This document shows positions 1 to 9,516 of a stretch of DNA of 64,000 bases, one piece after another. The notes below the pieces were generated by a model. The model was not told where the DNA came from. It searched no databases and saw only the letters and a program-made list of their open reading frames with translations. Location of the stretch: NCBI RefSeq assembly GCF_034140825.1, contig NC_089035.1, positions 38,262,501 to 38,326,500 of the forward strand, written 5' to 3'. Source of the stretch: Oryza sativa Japonica Group (lineage: Eukaryota > Streptophyta > Magnoliopsida > Poales > Poaceae). A program made the translations under genes and the position numbers. Position 1 is the first letter of the stretch; each line of letters starts with the position of its first letter.

Positions 1-2086
1 GCCCAATAGACATACCTTATATGGGTAATTTATCTTCAAGACATACTGCTCCCCATTTGGTAGATCAGTCCTCTCAAATGCATAGTTCCTCTATGGCATG
101 CCAAATAGGAAAAAATAGTAAATTAGCTCAGCAAAAGAAAAAAAAAAGGAACTAAAAGATAAAAGTCACTGGATGCCTAGTATCAACTTTCCACCAACAG
201 ACCTTGACTGGAGTCATTGCAAAATTTGACACGTTGAAGTCTGACAACTTATCAGCTATTTCGCTCTTCAATCCTGATGCTAACTCCTGGCAAGAGAATT
301 AGCATGTATAGATAAGTGGTGCATGCAAAGCATCACATTTACTTTCAAAAAAATCAATCATTCTCACATGTAGACTTGCTCGAAGTGATGGAGAAGAATC
401 AGAAGTAGTGGAATTCTTCTCTAGCCTTGATATGGTGTCCCTTGGGAAGATTGAACTGCTTGGAATAGCATATATGCACCTTTGCATATTCTTTACAACC
501 ACACAACAACTGTGGAACCGCTTGCCTACTTCAACCTACAAAAGAAAGCAGCTTGTCGGGAGAATGGAAATAACCTCTGCAGGTAGAGCTGCAGGTGTGT
601 CACTACTAAATTAATTACAGTTTCTGACAGAACACAGTAACTATCCAGCAGAGTTGATAACTGTTTTCATATCGCATAGTTGTAAGTAGAGCTTCTTTTA
701 GAATGAAATTTTCTGACTAGTTTAAGAAATGCATGTGAGCCTTAAAATGTCAAAATGTATCAAGCACCATATCATTTAAGGCAAATCAATTATCCCACAC
801 TCCCACTAAGTTAAATAGTGCTTAAAGGACACAATATGATATAAACCCCATGCTTTTTTATATGAAATTGGTCATTAAGCAAAAACATTCTGCCACACAA
901 CAGTAACTAGAATCTGTGTACTTTACAAATGAACAGCTGAAATTTTCGTTACCTTTCCAAACAAATATACTGTGCCCGAATTAGCACCAAAAGGCTCCTC
1001 GTATGCATCCAATATGTAGAATGGCAGCGCTCCATCCTTCAGCTCAAATTCTGAGCTTTCATCCACGCCGGTGTTGCTGTTAGCAGCCACCGCTCCCTCA
1101 CCTCCTGCATTGTCCCCATCCCCGCATATCTTCATCCACCCTGCTGTTGCACTAGCCATATCCCCATTCCGGCTGTCCTCCGTCTTAATCTTAGCATTCA
1201 GACGATGCACCTTCTCTATCTTAACCTCCCCATTAGCCTCCTGTTTCGGTTCCTCCAGGCTGTTACTATTATTCGCCAATTCAGCACTAGCACCAAGAGG
1301 TGTGTCCAATTTGGGCTCCATTTCCACGTCTGGCTTCAATTCCATATCCATATCATTTCCATGATCTGAAACCTCATGGGCCTCGAAAACATTATCCGAT
1401 CTGAACGCCATTGCCGTATCGACTGCCACATTTTCAGCCTTGATGTGAGCAGTTGTTGTTGGCGCTGGCGCCGGGGCACAAACCCTACCAACGCGGCGGC
1501 GCCGCTCCTCGCGGTCATTGTCGTCGGGAGCGAACTCCGCGATGACGTCATCCACGATGCTGTCGGCCGCCAGCGACGAGTCCCTACCGCGGTCGCTGCC
1601 AGGCTTCCTAAACACGGAGGAGGTGAACATGGAAGAGAGTCGTTGCTTCCCCATCATGGCGGCGGCGGCAGAGAGGGACGCCGCGGCGGCGGACTGCTGA
1701 GGCGGGCGCTTCGACTGCGGACGCGGCTGCTTCCGCTTCCGGGGGGCGCCATCCTCGCCGTCGGAGCCCTCGTCGGAGGAGGAGTGGATGGTGCGGTGGG
1801 TCCAGTCCTCCTCCCGCCCGTCGTCGGCGTAGCCCAGGCCGTCGTCGTCGACGATGAAGGCCCCCGCGTCCTTCCGGCGGCGGGCGACGAGCGCGGCGTA
1901 GTCCTCCTCGGCGACGGTGTCGTAGATCGGGGCCTCAATCCTCACCTGGACGGCGGCGGCGGCGCGGGCGCCCCCATCGCGGATCGCGCGGAGGCGCTCG
2001 AGCGCCGCGGACCGCGCCACCGCCTCGGAGCCCCGGGCGCGCGAGCGGCGGCCGGAGGCGCCCGCATCCGCGGATCCCTCATCCAT
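1..2086 (-). CDS. POLA: DNA polymerase alpha catalytic subunit, N-terminal part (partial at left edge)
   Basis: Catalytic subunit of the DNA polymerase alpha-primase complex, which makes the RNA-DNA primers that start leading and lagging strands in the nucleus. Four exons are readable on the minus strand: 953-2086, 368-535, 203-286 and 16-90; the rest lies beyond position 1. Exon 1 (378 residues from the ATG at 2086) holds the family's N-terminal domain: a region containing IYDTVAEEDYAALV followed by FIVDDDGLGYADDGREEDW at about residues 55-95. A long acidic, low-complexity linker follows. Exons 2-4 (SCCVVVKNMQRCIYAIPSS, then RNYAFERTDLPNGEQYVLK) match the start of the exonuclease-like domain. 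All junctions use GT/AG and keep the frame. The polymerase active site is outside the window. The leader is GC-rich and has two E2F-like sites. Identification is firm; I recognise the rice protein. Confidence 0.96.
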
Positions 2087-2204
2087 GGCTTCGCCTCTCG
2101 CTCTCCCTCCCCTTCCCTAACACACGCAGTGACACAAGGCAATGTCCCGATGCTTTCTCTTGCGGCGGAAAGGGGGAGATCTATTCTGGATTTGTGTACT
2201 GGTT

Positions 2205-2250
2205 GGATTGGGCGGGAAGGTGTTCGAGGGCTTGTGGCTTTTGGCGCGCA
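2205..2250 (-). promoter_or_regulatory. E2F-like sites upstream of POLA
   Basis: Two matches to the E2F/DP site family lie about 125-160 bp upstream of the POLA ATG: GGCGGGAA at 2211-2218 and TTTGGCGC at 2240-2247 (consensus TTTSSCGC). E2F control of replication genes at the G1/S transition is well established in plants, including polymerase alpha. That these sites work is an inference from sequence and position. Confidence 0.6.
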
Positions 2251-2418
2251 GAATTTGGGGAAATGGAGGTCTAGGGTTTCGCCTGGACCCGTTTAGTGAG
2301 CTAGCGGGTGGCGCAGGTGAGAACGAAGGACCCGGTAAGAGATTGGGCTGAGGAGTACGTGGGCATGACGTTCGGCTGCTAATTTAGCCCATCAGTTGTA
2401 CACGTTGGGCTATTCTGT

Positions 2419-2606
2419 TGAGGAATAAGTCCACTTTAAGTCCCTAATTATACTTGCATCTAATTTGTATCCCTCAAAAGTCAAAACCATTAAGGGAGTC
2501 AAAATGTACCGGTTTTAATAGTTAAGAATTCAATATATATGGTATTGCAATTGAGGGATACGAATTAAATTGCACGTATATTTGTGGGAGTCCAAATGTA
2601 CTTATT
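2419..2606. mobile_element. Short MULE-type MITE, long terminal inverted repeats
   Basis: A palindromic element of about 190 bp. The left end reads GAGGAATAAGTCCACTTTAA and the right end in reverse complement reads GAATGAATAAGTACATTTGG; similarity continues inward for about 60 bp around ATCCCTCAA. The same terminal sequence bounds the Pack-MULE at 27481-29342 and the element at 50398-50705. No clean target duplication was seen; the best pair, TATTCTGTT and CATTCCGTT, has two mismatches. Confidence 0.6.
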
Positions 2607-2700
2607 CATTCCGTCATTCCGTTGATGCTTTGGTTCGCTCGAGGATAGTATTTAAATGGTCTTGGGCCAAGATTAAATGGAAAAATTAGTTTGAGCAAAT

Positions 2701-2784
2701 TGCAATTTTCTGTTGTTGACAGACAATAGGGGCTTACATATTTTGCAATTTTCTGTTCTTGACAGACAAGAGGGCTTACATATT
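2701..2784. repeat. Two-copy tandem repeat, about 42 bp units
   Basis: Copies at 2701-2743 and 2744-2784 both begin TGCAATTTTCTGTT and contain TTGACAGACAA then GGGCTTACATATT, with a few differences. It is a local duplication between POLA and the first protease-like gene. Confidence 0.85.
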
Positions 2785-3158
2785 CTATATGATCGTTCAA
2801 CAACATATTTTTTTTTCCGAAAAAACATTGGTTATATTTTCAATTTTGTTTTCTCGTTCTCTGTCGTTTGTTGATGGCTTACCTTCTATAGTTGGAAACC
2901 CTGGAATGCCACCATATTGGAAAGTCAACTTCAAATACACTTATCAAAACTTTCGTGGATATGCTGTTCATTACACAATGACTTGTGATGTTTTAATTAC
3001 TATGAACGTACCGAGTCTGTACAGTGAGCACAAATAGAAAATCAAACGTGGCCTCGCTGTTTGGCCCCGGGAAAACATTCTAGCCCCCGTTTAGTTTGAC
3101 ATATTCGTCGCATTATCATTTGGCAATCTCCGTAGAGAATCCATATGAGAACAAAGGC

Positions 3159-3166
3159 TATAAATA
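3159..3166 (+). promoter_or_regulatory. TATA box of first aspartic-protease-like gene
   Basis: TATAAATA lies 98 bp before the ATG at 3264. The spacing fits a plant core promoter with a leader of roughly 70 nt. Confidence 0.6.
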
Positions 3167-3263
3167 GTGGAATCTCAAGTCTACCGCAAACACATTCTAG
3201 CTCAGCCTTTGCTGGACTTGTTCCCGCCAAAAGTCAGGATCAAGTTAAAAGAAGCTGCCTCCA

Positions 3264-4724
3264 ATGGCCGATCGAATCACCGTTCTTGCCATTGCCCTCC
3301 TCGTTCTGATCTTGTCGCCGCAAATGGCTGTCCAGGGCAAGCCTGCAGCTGGCAACACCGCGAGCCCAAGGCCGAAGCAGCAGCAACTCGGGAACTTCTT
3401 CAAGAAGCACGGGTCGGACATCGCCGGCCTCTTCCCGAGGCATCGCAACGGCGGATCATCAGGTAGCTACAGCGGCCAGGCCGTGCCGGCCGACGGCGGC
3501 GAAAACGGCGGTGGTGGCCAGAGCCAGGACCCGGCGACCAACACCGGCATGTACGTGTTGAGCTTCAGCGTCGGCACGCCGCCACAGGTCGTCACCGGCG
3601 TGCTCGACATCACCAGCGACTTCGTGTGGATGCAGTGCTCGGCGTGCGCCACCTGCGGCGCCGACGCGCCGGCGGCGACGTCCGCGCCGCCCTTCTACGC
3701 CTTCCTGTCGTCCACGATACGCGAGGTGAGATGCGCGAACCGCGGGTGCCAGCGGCTCGTCCCGCAGACGTGCAGCGCCGACGACTCCCCCTGCGGCTAC
3801 TCGTACGTGTACGGCGGCGGCGCGGCCAACACCACCGCCGGGCTCCTCGCCGTCGACGCGTTCGCGTTCGCCACGGTCCGCGCCGACGGGGTGATCTTCG
3901 GGTGCGCCGTCGCCACCGAGGGCGACATCGGCGGCGTGATCGGACTCGGCAGAGGGGAGCTCTCCCCCGTCTCGCAGCTCCAGATCGGCAGGTTCTCCTA
4001 CTACCTCGCCCCCGACGACGCCGTCGACGTCGGGAGCTTCATCCTCTTCCTTGACGACGCCAAGCCGCGGACCAGCCGCGCCGTCTCCACGCCGCTCGTC
4101 GCCAGCCGTGCATCGCGCAGCCTCTACTACGTCGAGCTCGCCGGCATCCGCGTCGACGGCGAGGACCTCGCGATCCCGCGTGGGACGTTCGATCTCCAGG
4201 CGGACGGCTCCGGCGGCGTGGTCCTGAGCATCACCATTCCGGTCACCTTCCTGGACGCCGGCGCGTACAAGGTTGTGAGGCAGGCGATGGCGAGCAAGAT
4301 AGAGCTGCGCGCCGCCGACGGCTCGGAGCTCGGGCTTGACCTGTGCTACACCAGCGAGTCGCTGGCCACGGCGAAGGTGCCGTCCATGGCGCTCGTCTTC
4401 GCCGGCGGCGCCGTCATGGAGCTAGAGATGGGGAACTACTTCTACATGGACTCGACCACCGGGCTGGAGTGCCTGACGATCCTGCCGTCGCCGGCCGGCG
4501 ACGGGTCGCTCCTCGGCAGCCTGATCCAGGTAGGCACGCACATGATCTACGACATCAGTGGCTCTAGGCTGGTGTTCGAATCGTTGGAGCAAGCGCCGCC
4601 GCCGCCGTCGGGTTCATCCCGACAGTCGTCACGGCGGCGCTCATCGTCAGCCCCGCCGCCGCTGACCTCGCCGGCAGTGGTCGTGATCCATTTAATGTTG
4701 GTCGTGGTATACATGTTCTTGTGA
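3264..4724 (+). CDS. GPI-anchored aspartic-protease-like protein, copy 1 (atypical active site)
   Basis: Intronless, 486 residues, of the plant nepenthesin-like A1 family. Order: signal peptide (about 1-25), glycine-rich propeptide, two-lobed protease fold from about 95 (VGTPPQ at 103-108), cysteine-rich insert CSACATCG, Ser/Pro-rich tail, and a hydrophobic C-terminus (VVVIHLMLVVVYMFL) typical of a GPI-anchor signal, so probably at the outer plasma membrane or wall. The first active-site motif is DITS (Asp115) in place of DTGS. At the second motif, where the family has DSGT, the sequence is LSIT, so the catalytic Asp is replaced by Ser322. Proteolysis is therefore doubtful; binding or regulatory roles are possible. 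The tandem paralogue at 7624-9090 shares the second-site loss. Start chosen for the signal peptide and because the ATGGC-GATCGAA context is shared with copy 2. Confidence 0.9.
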   Translation: MADRITVLAIALLVLILSPQMAVQGKPAAGNTASPRPKQQQLGNFFKKHGSDIAGLFPRHRNGGSSGSYSGQAVPADGGENGGGGQSQDPATNTGMYVLSFSVGTPPQVVTGVLDITSDFVWMQCSACATCGADAPAATSAPPFYAFLSSTIREVRCANRGCQRLVPQTCSADDSPCGYSYVYGGGAANTTAGLLAVDAFAFATVRADGVIFGCAVATEGDIGGVIGLGRGELSPVSQLQIGRFSYYLAPDDAVDVGSFILFLDDAKPRTSRAVSTPLVASRASRSLYYVELAGIRVDGEDLAIPRGTFDLQADGSGGVVLSITIPVTFLDAGAYKVVRQAMASKIELRAADGSELGLDLCYTSESLATAKVPSMALVFAGGAVMELEMGNYFYMDSTTGLECLTILPSPAGDGSLLGSLIQVGTHMIYDISGSRLVFESLEQAPPPPSGSSRQSSRRRSSSAPPPLTSPAVVVIHLMLVVVYMFL

Positions 4725-5000
4725 ACTTCTACTCGACCTTGCGGTAATATCTGGAAGGTATCCTTATTGTCATGTCGCAGACGTGCAGATTTCACCAAGG
4801 TGGTTCATTTTGACAATGTCTGTAAGTAAAATGATGTATTCTGAATTTCTGATTGTTTTTTTTTCCAAATTACTACTCCAAATCAAAGCGTATACGTGTT
4901 GTATCGTTTTAAACCGTGTTGTCACATGTGGACTGATGATTGTCTGATTCTAGTTTTTAAGTGGTTAGTATCCTTTGCTGACGCTATAATTTCTAAGTGA
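4725..5000 (+). other. 3' flank of copy 1, homologous to that of copy 2
   Basis: From about 4770 to 4905 the sequence (TTTCACCAAGGTGGTTCATT, then GCGTATACGTGTTGTAT) matches 9407-9506 downstream of copy 2. It marks the 3' part of the duplicated unit. The rest is AT-rich and shows nothing else. Confidence 0.75.
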
Positions 5001-5280
5001 AATGGCATATAGCCTAGTGGTTGCAGTGACCTGAGTAGCACCTTAAGATCCTGAGTTTAAATTTCGAGCGAATTTCGGATTGGATTATTTGAGGGCTAAG
5101 TTACCTATTTGATAGGCTAAATTTCTAATCTAAAAAGTTCAAATCTACATAGGAACGAATTTCGGATTGAATTATTTGATAGTTAAGTTTCCTATTTAAT
5201 AGGCTAAGTTTTTAATCTAAAAAGACTACCTACATCCGGTTGGATAAAGGCCGGGTAAAAAATACCCTTCTACAAAAGAA
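5001..5280 (+). repeat. tRNA-derived SINE-like element with an internal tandem duplication
   Basis: An A-box-like TAGCCTAGTGG at 5010-5020 is followed by a decayed B box (GAGTTTAAATTTC, 5053-5065) at normal tRNA spacing, then a non-tRNA body. The body contains two copies of a 68-69 bp segment (5069-5137 and 5157-5224), each starting GAATTTCGGATTG and ending TTCTAATCTAAAAAG or TTTTAATCTAAAAAG. I take it as a grass SINE of the OsSN kind; the subfamily is uncertain. Confidence 0.55.
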
Positions 5281-5694
5281 AAAGGCAATGTGGTGATTTC
5301 AAAAGACAGAGAGTTGAGCAATAAACCATCATCAACGACAGCACATTTTTGGAGAAAATATTACCAATTTACCATCCCGTTGAGAGATAATTGTAGAACA
5401 TTACGTGCTGATAAGTGACACAGCATGCATGCGACATGGTATGTCTCTAGCAAAACTAGCACCCATAATCTTGATGAAAATGTACCCATAACCCATAACT
5501 AGTTGGCTACTACACCTGTACACCAACTTATAATTAGTTTTTCATTTTTTTTTTGCGGCGACCAACTTATAATTAGTTGACACTGGAACATGTCTGATTC
5601 CCCTTCTTCAGTCTGTTTAGCGAACTAAATCCTGTTCTGAGTTCTTTTATTAGAACGTGCTTGTCTGTACTTTGAACCCAGAACACAGACTAAA
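5281..5694. other. Intergenic, no feature recognised
   Basis: AT-rich sequence between the SINE-like element and the duplicated promoter segment. No ORF, RNA gene or clear repeat was seen. Confidence 0.5.
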
Positions 5695-5800
5695 TTCTGT
5701 TATGGTCTGGATTTGTGCAGCGTCTGGATTGGGCGGGAAGTTGTTCACCGTTTGGCGCTCAGAATTTGGGGAGACGGGAGGTCTAGGGATTGCTTGGGAA
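5695..5800 (-). other. Decayed duplicate of the POLA promoter/leader
   Basis: About 100 bp here match 2187-2290 upstream of POLA: TCTGGATTTGTG, GGATTGGGCGGGAAG, TTTGGCGC, CAGAATTTGGGGA and GGAGGTCTAGGG occur in the same order and orientation. Both E2F-like sites survive (5732-5739 and 5751-5758). The segment sits upstream of protease-like copy 2 just as the original sits upstream of copy 1, so a POLA-promoter-to-protease unit was duplicated in tandem. No polymerase coding sequence remains beside it. Confidence 0.8.
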
Positions 5801-6210
5801 GGACTAAATCTCGGCCCATCATGGGCTGCTAAAATGAACCGAAACTACACAGAGATGGGCTTTGTCAAACATGGACCAAGAGATTTACGAACAGGTTCAG
5901 GAGAAATTGGCCCTTGAACTCGGCCTACTAACTTAACCGAGCACCGCGCGATCACGTTGACGCTCTGGGTCAACCTGTTAGTTTACTTTGAAATGGTCTT
6001 CGGGTCGAAATTCGAAAATCACATGGGCATTTACTTTGAACAGATTGAGTTTTTCCAAGATAATCTTATTAAATGGAACAGACTGGATCACTGAACAGAG
6101 AGGAGGGGTCACATTCTCAGCGATCATTAACCACTGGTTACATAATCAGAAATTAATATTACTTGTTTTGTTTTTTTTCTCTCTCTGTCTCTGTCCTGTT
6201 TTTGTTGTGT
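5801..6210. other. Intergenic, no feature recognised
   Basis: Sequence between the duplicated promoter segment and the MITE dimer. The fragment GGGCTGCTAAAATGAACC may be a faint continuation of the duplicated block; nothing else is supported. Confidence 0.4.
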
Positions 6211-6762
6211 GATTCCCAAACCAATGACTAGAATGGTATCCATAGCATTAAATAAGTTGTCACCTATGACAAAAAATGATGTAGCAAGTGAATAAATGAG
6301 GAAAGAGAAGAAAATCATGTCTTGCATGAGACATGGTTCCTACACAACATCTAAGATATAATGTGAGATAAGTAGCATTAAATTAAAGTATGGAATAATG
6401 ATGTTTGTATTGGAAGACTAGTGTCTAGTACTAATTTTTTTTTTGATGATGTGGAGTTTATGGAAACCATGTCTAGTGTTATGGGTTAGGACTGCCCTAA
6501 GGGCATTCCCAACCCAATGACTAGGATGGTGTCCATAGCATTAAATAAGTTGCCACCTATGATAAAAAATGATGTGGCAAGTGAATAAACGATGAAAGAG
6601 AAGAAAACCATGTCTTGCATGAGACATGGTTTCTACACAATATCCAAGACATCATGTGAGATAAGTAGCATTAAATTGAAGTAATGAATAGTGGTGTTTG
6701 CATTAGAAGAGTAGTGTATAGTACAAACCATGTCTAGTGTTATGGGTTGGGACTGTCCTAAG
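6211..6762. mobile_element. Tandem dimer of a MITE
   Basis: Two copies in the same orientation, 6211-6498 and 6501-6762, joined head to tail. Each starts with (G)GATTCCCAAACCAATGAC or GGGCATTCCCAACCCAATGAC and ends with TATGGGTTAGGACTGCCC or TATGGGTTGGGACTGTCC, which form short terminal inverted repeats. Both share CATAGCATTAAATAAGTTG and CATGTCTTGCATGAGACATG. Copy 1 has an extra T-rich stretch of roughly 40 bp near its 3' end. The superfamily is not certain. Confidence 0.75.
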
Positions 6763-7163
6763 GATTGGATTCCCCGCAGGACGTTGGTTGTTTCCATTTC
6801 CGTTTTTGCTATGGCAGACGCTGTCCTTCCATCAAAAAACATGGCAATTTCGTTATTGCTGAGAGATTAACTTACCTTAATCAAAGTTGATAGTTGCTAC
6901 CATTTGTCAGTCAACACTAAATACTTTATTAGAAGGTGGGCATGTACACTGTTCATTGAGTACACAAGGCTTTGAGCGTTTACCGATCTTACTATAATCC
7001 ACAAAATCAAACATGACCTGGCTGTTTAACTAGAAGAGAGTATTCTAAAGATCAATTGCTGCAAAAATATGAGTGTATTAACCGCGTTTGACACGATCTT
7101 GAGTCACCATGTTACCAGCTAGCATTCCACATGGTGATCTACGTAATGAGAGAGGAATTTAAA
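6763..7163. other. Intergenic, remnant of the duplicated protease upstream region
   Basis: AAAATCAAACATGACCTGGC near 7003 matches AAAATCAAACGTGGCCTCGC near 3039 upstream of copy 1, so the duplicated unit continues through here despite MITE insertions. Nothing else was seen. Confidence 0.5.
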
Positions 7164-7493
7164 CTCTCGATATGGTGTACACTCTTATTTACATAAAACT
7201 TAAATAGTTATAAAAAAGTGAAAAAAAATAAAAAGATGTATTAACATATAATATATCACTTCACAACCATGCAAGTTAAAATTTAACCTTCATAAGTCAT
7301 AATAAAAAAAATAAGTTAAATTATAGCTAGTTAATGTATATTTATAGTAAAAAAAATCGTCGAAACATGTAGAAATTAAATTTGATTTTGCATGTTTATA
7401 GAACGATCTATCACATATTATACTATTTTGTTTAATATTTTATTTTTTATAACTATTTAAGTGACATACAAATAACGAGCGGATATCCCTCAA
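7164..7493. mobile_element. AT-rich MITE, copy A of a family with three copies here
   Basis: Long terminal inverted repeats: the left arm has CACTCTTATTTACATAAAAC and AAATAGTTATAAAAAA; the right arm has the complementary TTTTTTATAACTATTTAAGT. Internal sequence (AGATGTATTAACATATAATA, CCATGCAAGTT) matches the elements at 10159-10668 and 16120-16472. Non-coding. It lies 130 bp upstream of protease-like copy 2. Confidence 0.65.
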
Positions 7494-7532
7494 AAGTTTA
7501 CTATGGTTTCCCTCTACGTACTGCTTCTTCAG

Positions 7533-7540
7533 AATAAATA
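7533..7540 (+). promoter_or_regulatory. TATA-like box of second protease-like gene
   Basis: AATAAATA lies 84 bp before the ATG at 7624, at the position equivalent to the TATAAATA of copy 1. Confidence 0.45.
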
Positions 7541-7623
7541 GCAGTGTACATTCATCATAGAACCTCAGCTCAAGCTCTCCTCGCAACAAAAACTAGCAGC
7601 AAAGATCGAGGCTGCCACCTCCA

Positions 7624-9090
7624 ATGGCGGATCGAAGCCATGCCCATGCCCTTGCCTTCCTCGTCCTCGCCGTCCTCATGCCGCAAATGGCGTCCCCGGG
7701 CAAGCTTCCACGCTTCACCATGGGCCCGAGGACGAATAAGCAGCTCCGGGACTTCTTCAAGAACCATGGGTCGGACATGGCCGACCTCGTCCCGTCGGGC
7801 CAGGGCGGCCATGAGCAGGGTGGAGGCAGCTCCTCCAACGGGCAGAGCCAGCAGGGCGGCGGCGACAGCGGCGGCGGCGGCGGTGGCGGCAACCAGGCCC
7901 CGGCCACCAACGCCGGCATGTACGTCTTCAGCTACGGCATCGGCACGCCACCGCAGCAAGTCTCCGGCGCGCTCGACATCTCCAGCGACCTCGTGTGGAC
8001 CGCGTGCGGCGCCACGGCGCCCTTCAACCCGGTGCGCTCCACCACGGTGGCCGACGTGCCATGCACGGACGACGCGTGCCAGCAGTTCGCTCCGCAGACG
8101 TGCGGCGCCGGCGCCTCCGAGTGCGCCTACACCTACATGTACGGCGGCGGCGCCGCCAACACCACCGGGCTCCTCGGCACCGAGGCGTTCACGTTCGGCG
8201 ACACCCGCATCGACGGCGTGGTCTTCGGGTGCGGACTCAAGAACGTCGGCGACTTCAGCGGCGTGTCCGGCGTGATCGGCCTCGGCAGGGGCAACCTCTC
8301 CCTCGTCTCGCAGCTCCAGGTCGACCGCTTCTCCTACCACTTCGCCCCCGACGACTCCGTCGACACCCAGAGCTTCATCCTCTTCGGCGACGACGCCACG
8401 CCGCAGACCAGCCACACCCTCTCCACCCGGCTCCTCGCCAGCGACGCCAACCCGAGCCTCTACTACGTCGAGCTCGCCGGCATCCAGGTCGACGGCAAGG
8501 ACCTCGCCATCCCGAGCGGGACGTTCGATCTCCGGAATAAGGACGGCTCCGGCGGCGTGTTCCTGAGCATCACCGACCTCGTCACCGTCCTGGAGGAAGC
8601 AGCGTACAAGCCTCTGAGGCAGGCGGTGGCGAGCAAGATAGGGCTGCCCGCCGTCAACGGCTCGGCGCTCGGGCTCGACCTGTGCTACACCGGCGAGTCG
8701 CTGGCCAAGGCGAAGGTGCCGTCCATGGCGCTCGTCTTCGCCGGCGGCGCCGTCATGGAGCTGGAGTTGGGGAACTACTTCTACATGGACTCGACCACCG
8801 GGCTGGCGTGCCTGACGATCCTGCCGTCGTCGGCCGGCGACGGGTCGGTCCTCGGCAGCCTGATCCAGGTAGGCACGCACATGATGTACGACATCAATGG
8901 CTCGAAGCTGGTGTTCGAGTCGTTGGCGCAGGCGGCCGCGCCGCCGCCGTCGGGGTCATCCCAACAAACTTCGTCGAAGACGAACCAACAAGCGGGCGGG
9001 CGGCGCTCGGCGTCTGCCCCGCCACCGCTGATCTCGCCGGCGGTATTCGTGATCCATTTCATGTTGGTCGTGGTATACATGTTTTTCTGA
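7624..9090 (+). CDS. GPI-anchored aspartic-protease-like protein, copy 2 (atypical active site)
   Basis: Intronless, 488 residues, the tandem paralogue of 3264-4724 with the same order of parts: signal peptide (about 1-26), glycine-rich linker (62-90), protease fold from about 97 (IGTPPQ), Ser/Pro-rich tail and hydrophobic GPI-type C-terminus (FVIHFMLVVVYMFF). The first active-site motif is DISS (Asp118). The second is LSIT with Ser315 where the family has Asp, as in copy 1, so the loss came before the duplication and both are probably non-proteolytic. It lacks the CSACATCG insert of copy 1. The leader just before the ATG (GCTGCCACCTCCA) is nearly the same as in copy 1. Downstream a Stowaway interrupts the otherwise shared 3' flank. 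Confidence 0.9.
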   Translation: MADRSHAHALAFLVLAVLMPQMASPGKLPRFTMGPRTNKQLRDFFKNHGSDMADLVPSGQGGHEQGGGSSSNGQSQQGGGDSGGGGGGGNQAPATNAGMYVFSYGIGTPPQQVSGALDISSDLVWTACGATAPFNPVRSTTVADVPCTDDACQQFAPQTCGAGASECAYTYMYGGGAANTTGLLGTEAFTFGDTRIDGVVFGCGLKNVGDFSGVSGVIGLGRGNLSLVSQLQVDRFSYHFAPDDSVDTQSFILFGDDATPQTSHTLSTRLLASDANPSLYYVELAGIQVDGKDLAIPSGTFDLRNKDGSGGVFLSITDLVTVLEEAAYKPLRQAVASKIGLPAVNGSALGLDLCYTGESLAKAKVPSMALVFAGGAVMELELGNYFYMDSTTGLACLTILPSSAGDGSVLGSLIQVGTHMMYDINGSKLVFESLAQAAAPPPSGSSQQTSSKTNQQAGGRRSASAPPPLISPAVFVIHFMLVVVYMFF

Positions 9091-9112
9091 ACTTATACCT
9101 GACCGTTACATA

Positions 9113-9344
9113 CTCCCTCCGTACCACTTAGTACAGTCTTTAAGACTATTTCTTGAATTTAAAATTTTCATATACTATAATATTTTTTAACAAAATCATA
9201 AGGTGAAAATAAATTTAAATGATAATTTAATGATATTATTAGTATCAAATAAAAATTAAATTATAATAAATTATTTATTGGTCAAATATTTAAAGAGTTG
9301 AATTTTAAAATGTCTACGAGTCTTTATAACTGAGGCGGAGAGAG
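9113..9344. mobile_element. Stowaway MITE in the 3' flank of protease-like copy 2
   Basis: 232 bp, bounded by TA target duplications (9111-9112 and 9345-9346), with ends CTCCCTCCGTACCACTTA and, in reverse complement, CTCTCTCCGCCTCAGTTA. It is AT-rich inside and absent from the matching position after copy 1, so it inserted after the gene duplication. Confidence 0.9.
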
Positions 9345-9516
9345 TATGTTATAACACCGAGGTAATCTCTGGGAAATTATATATCCTACTTTATGTTGCA
9401 GACTTGTAGATTTCACCAAGGTGATTCATTTTGTCATTGTCAAAAAAACTGATGTATTCTGATTGTTTGTTCAAAGTTCTCCAAATTAGCGTATGCGTGT
9501 TGTATATATAATTATT

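Noticed and set aside
1376-2296. Long open frame on the plus strand across POLA exon 1
   Set aside because: It is the GC-rich shadow of the polymerase coding exon; its protein has no recognisable domain and a random-looking Arg/Gly/Val composition.
7570-8880. 436-codon minus-strand open frame opposite protease-like copy 2
   Set aside because: Antisense shadow of a GC-rich intronless gene; the Arg/Val/Glu-rich protein has no family features.
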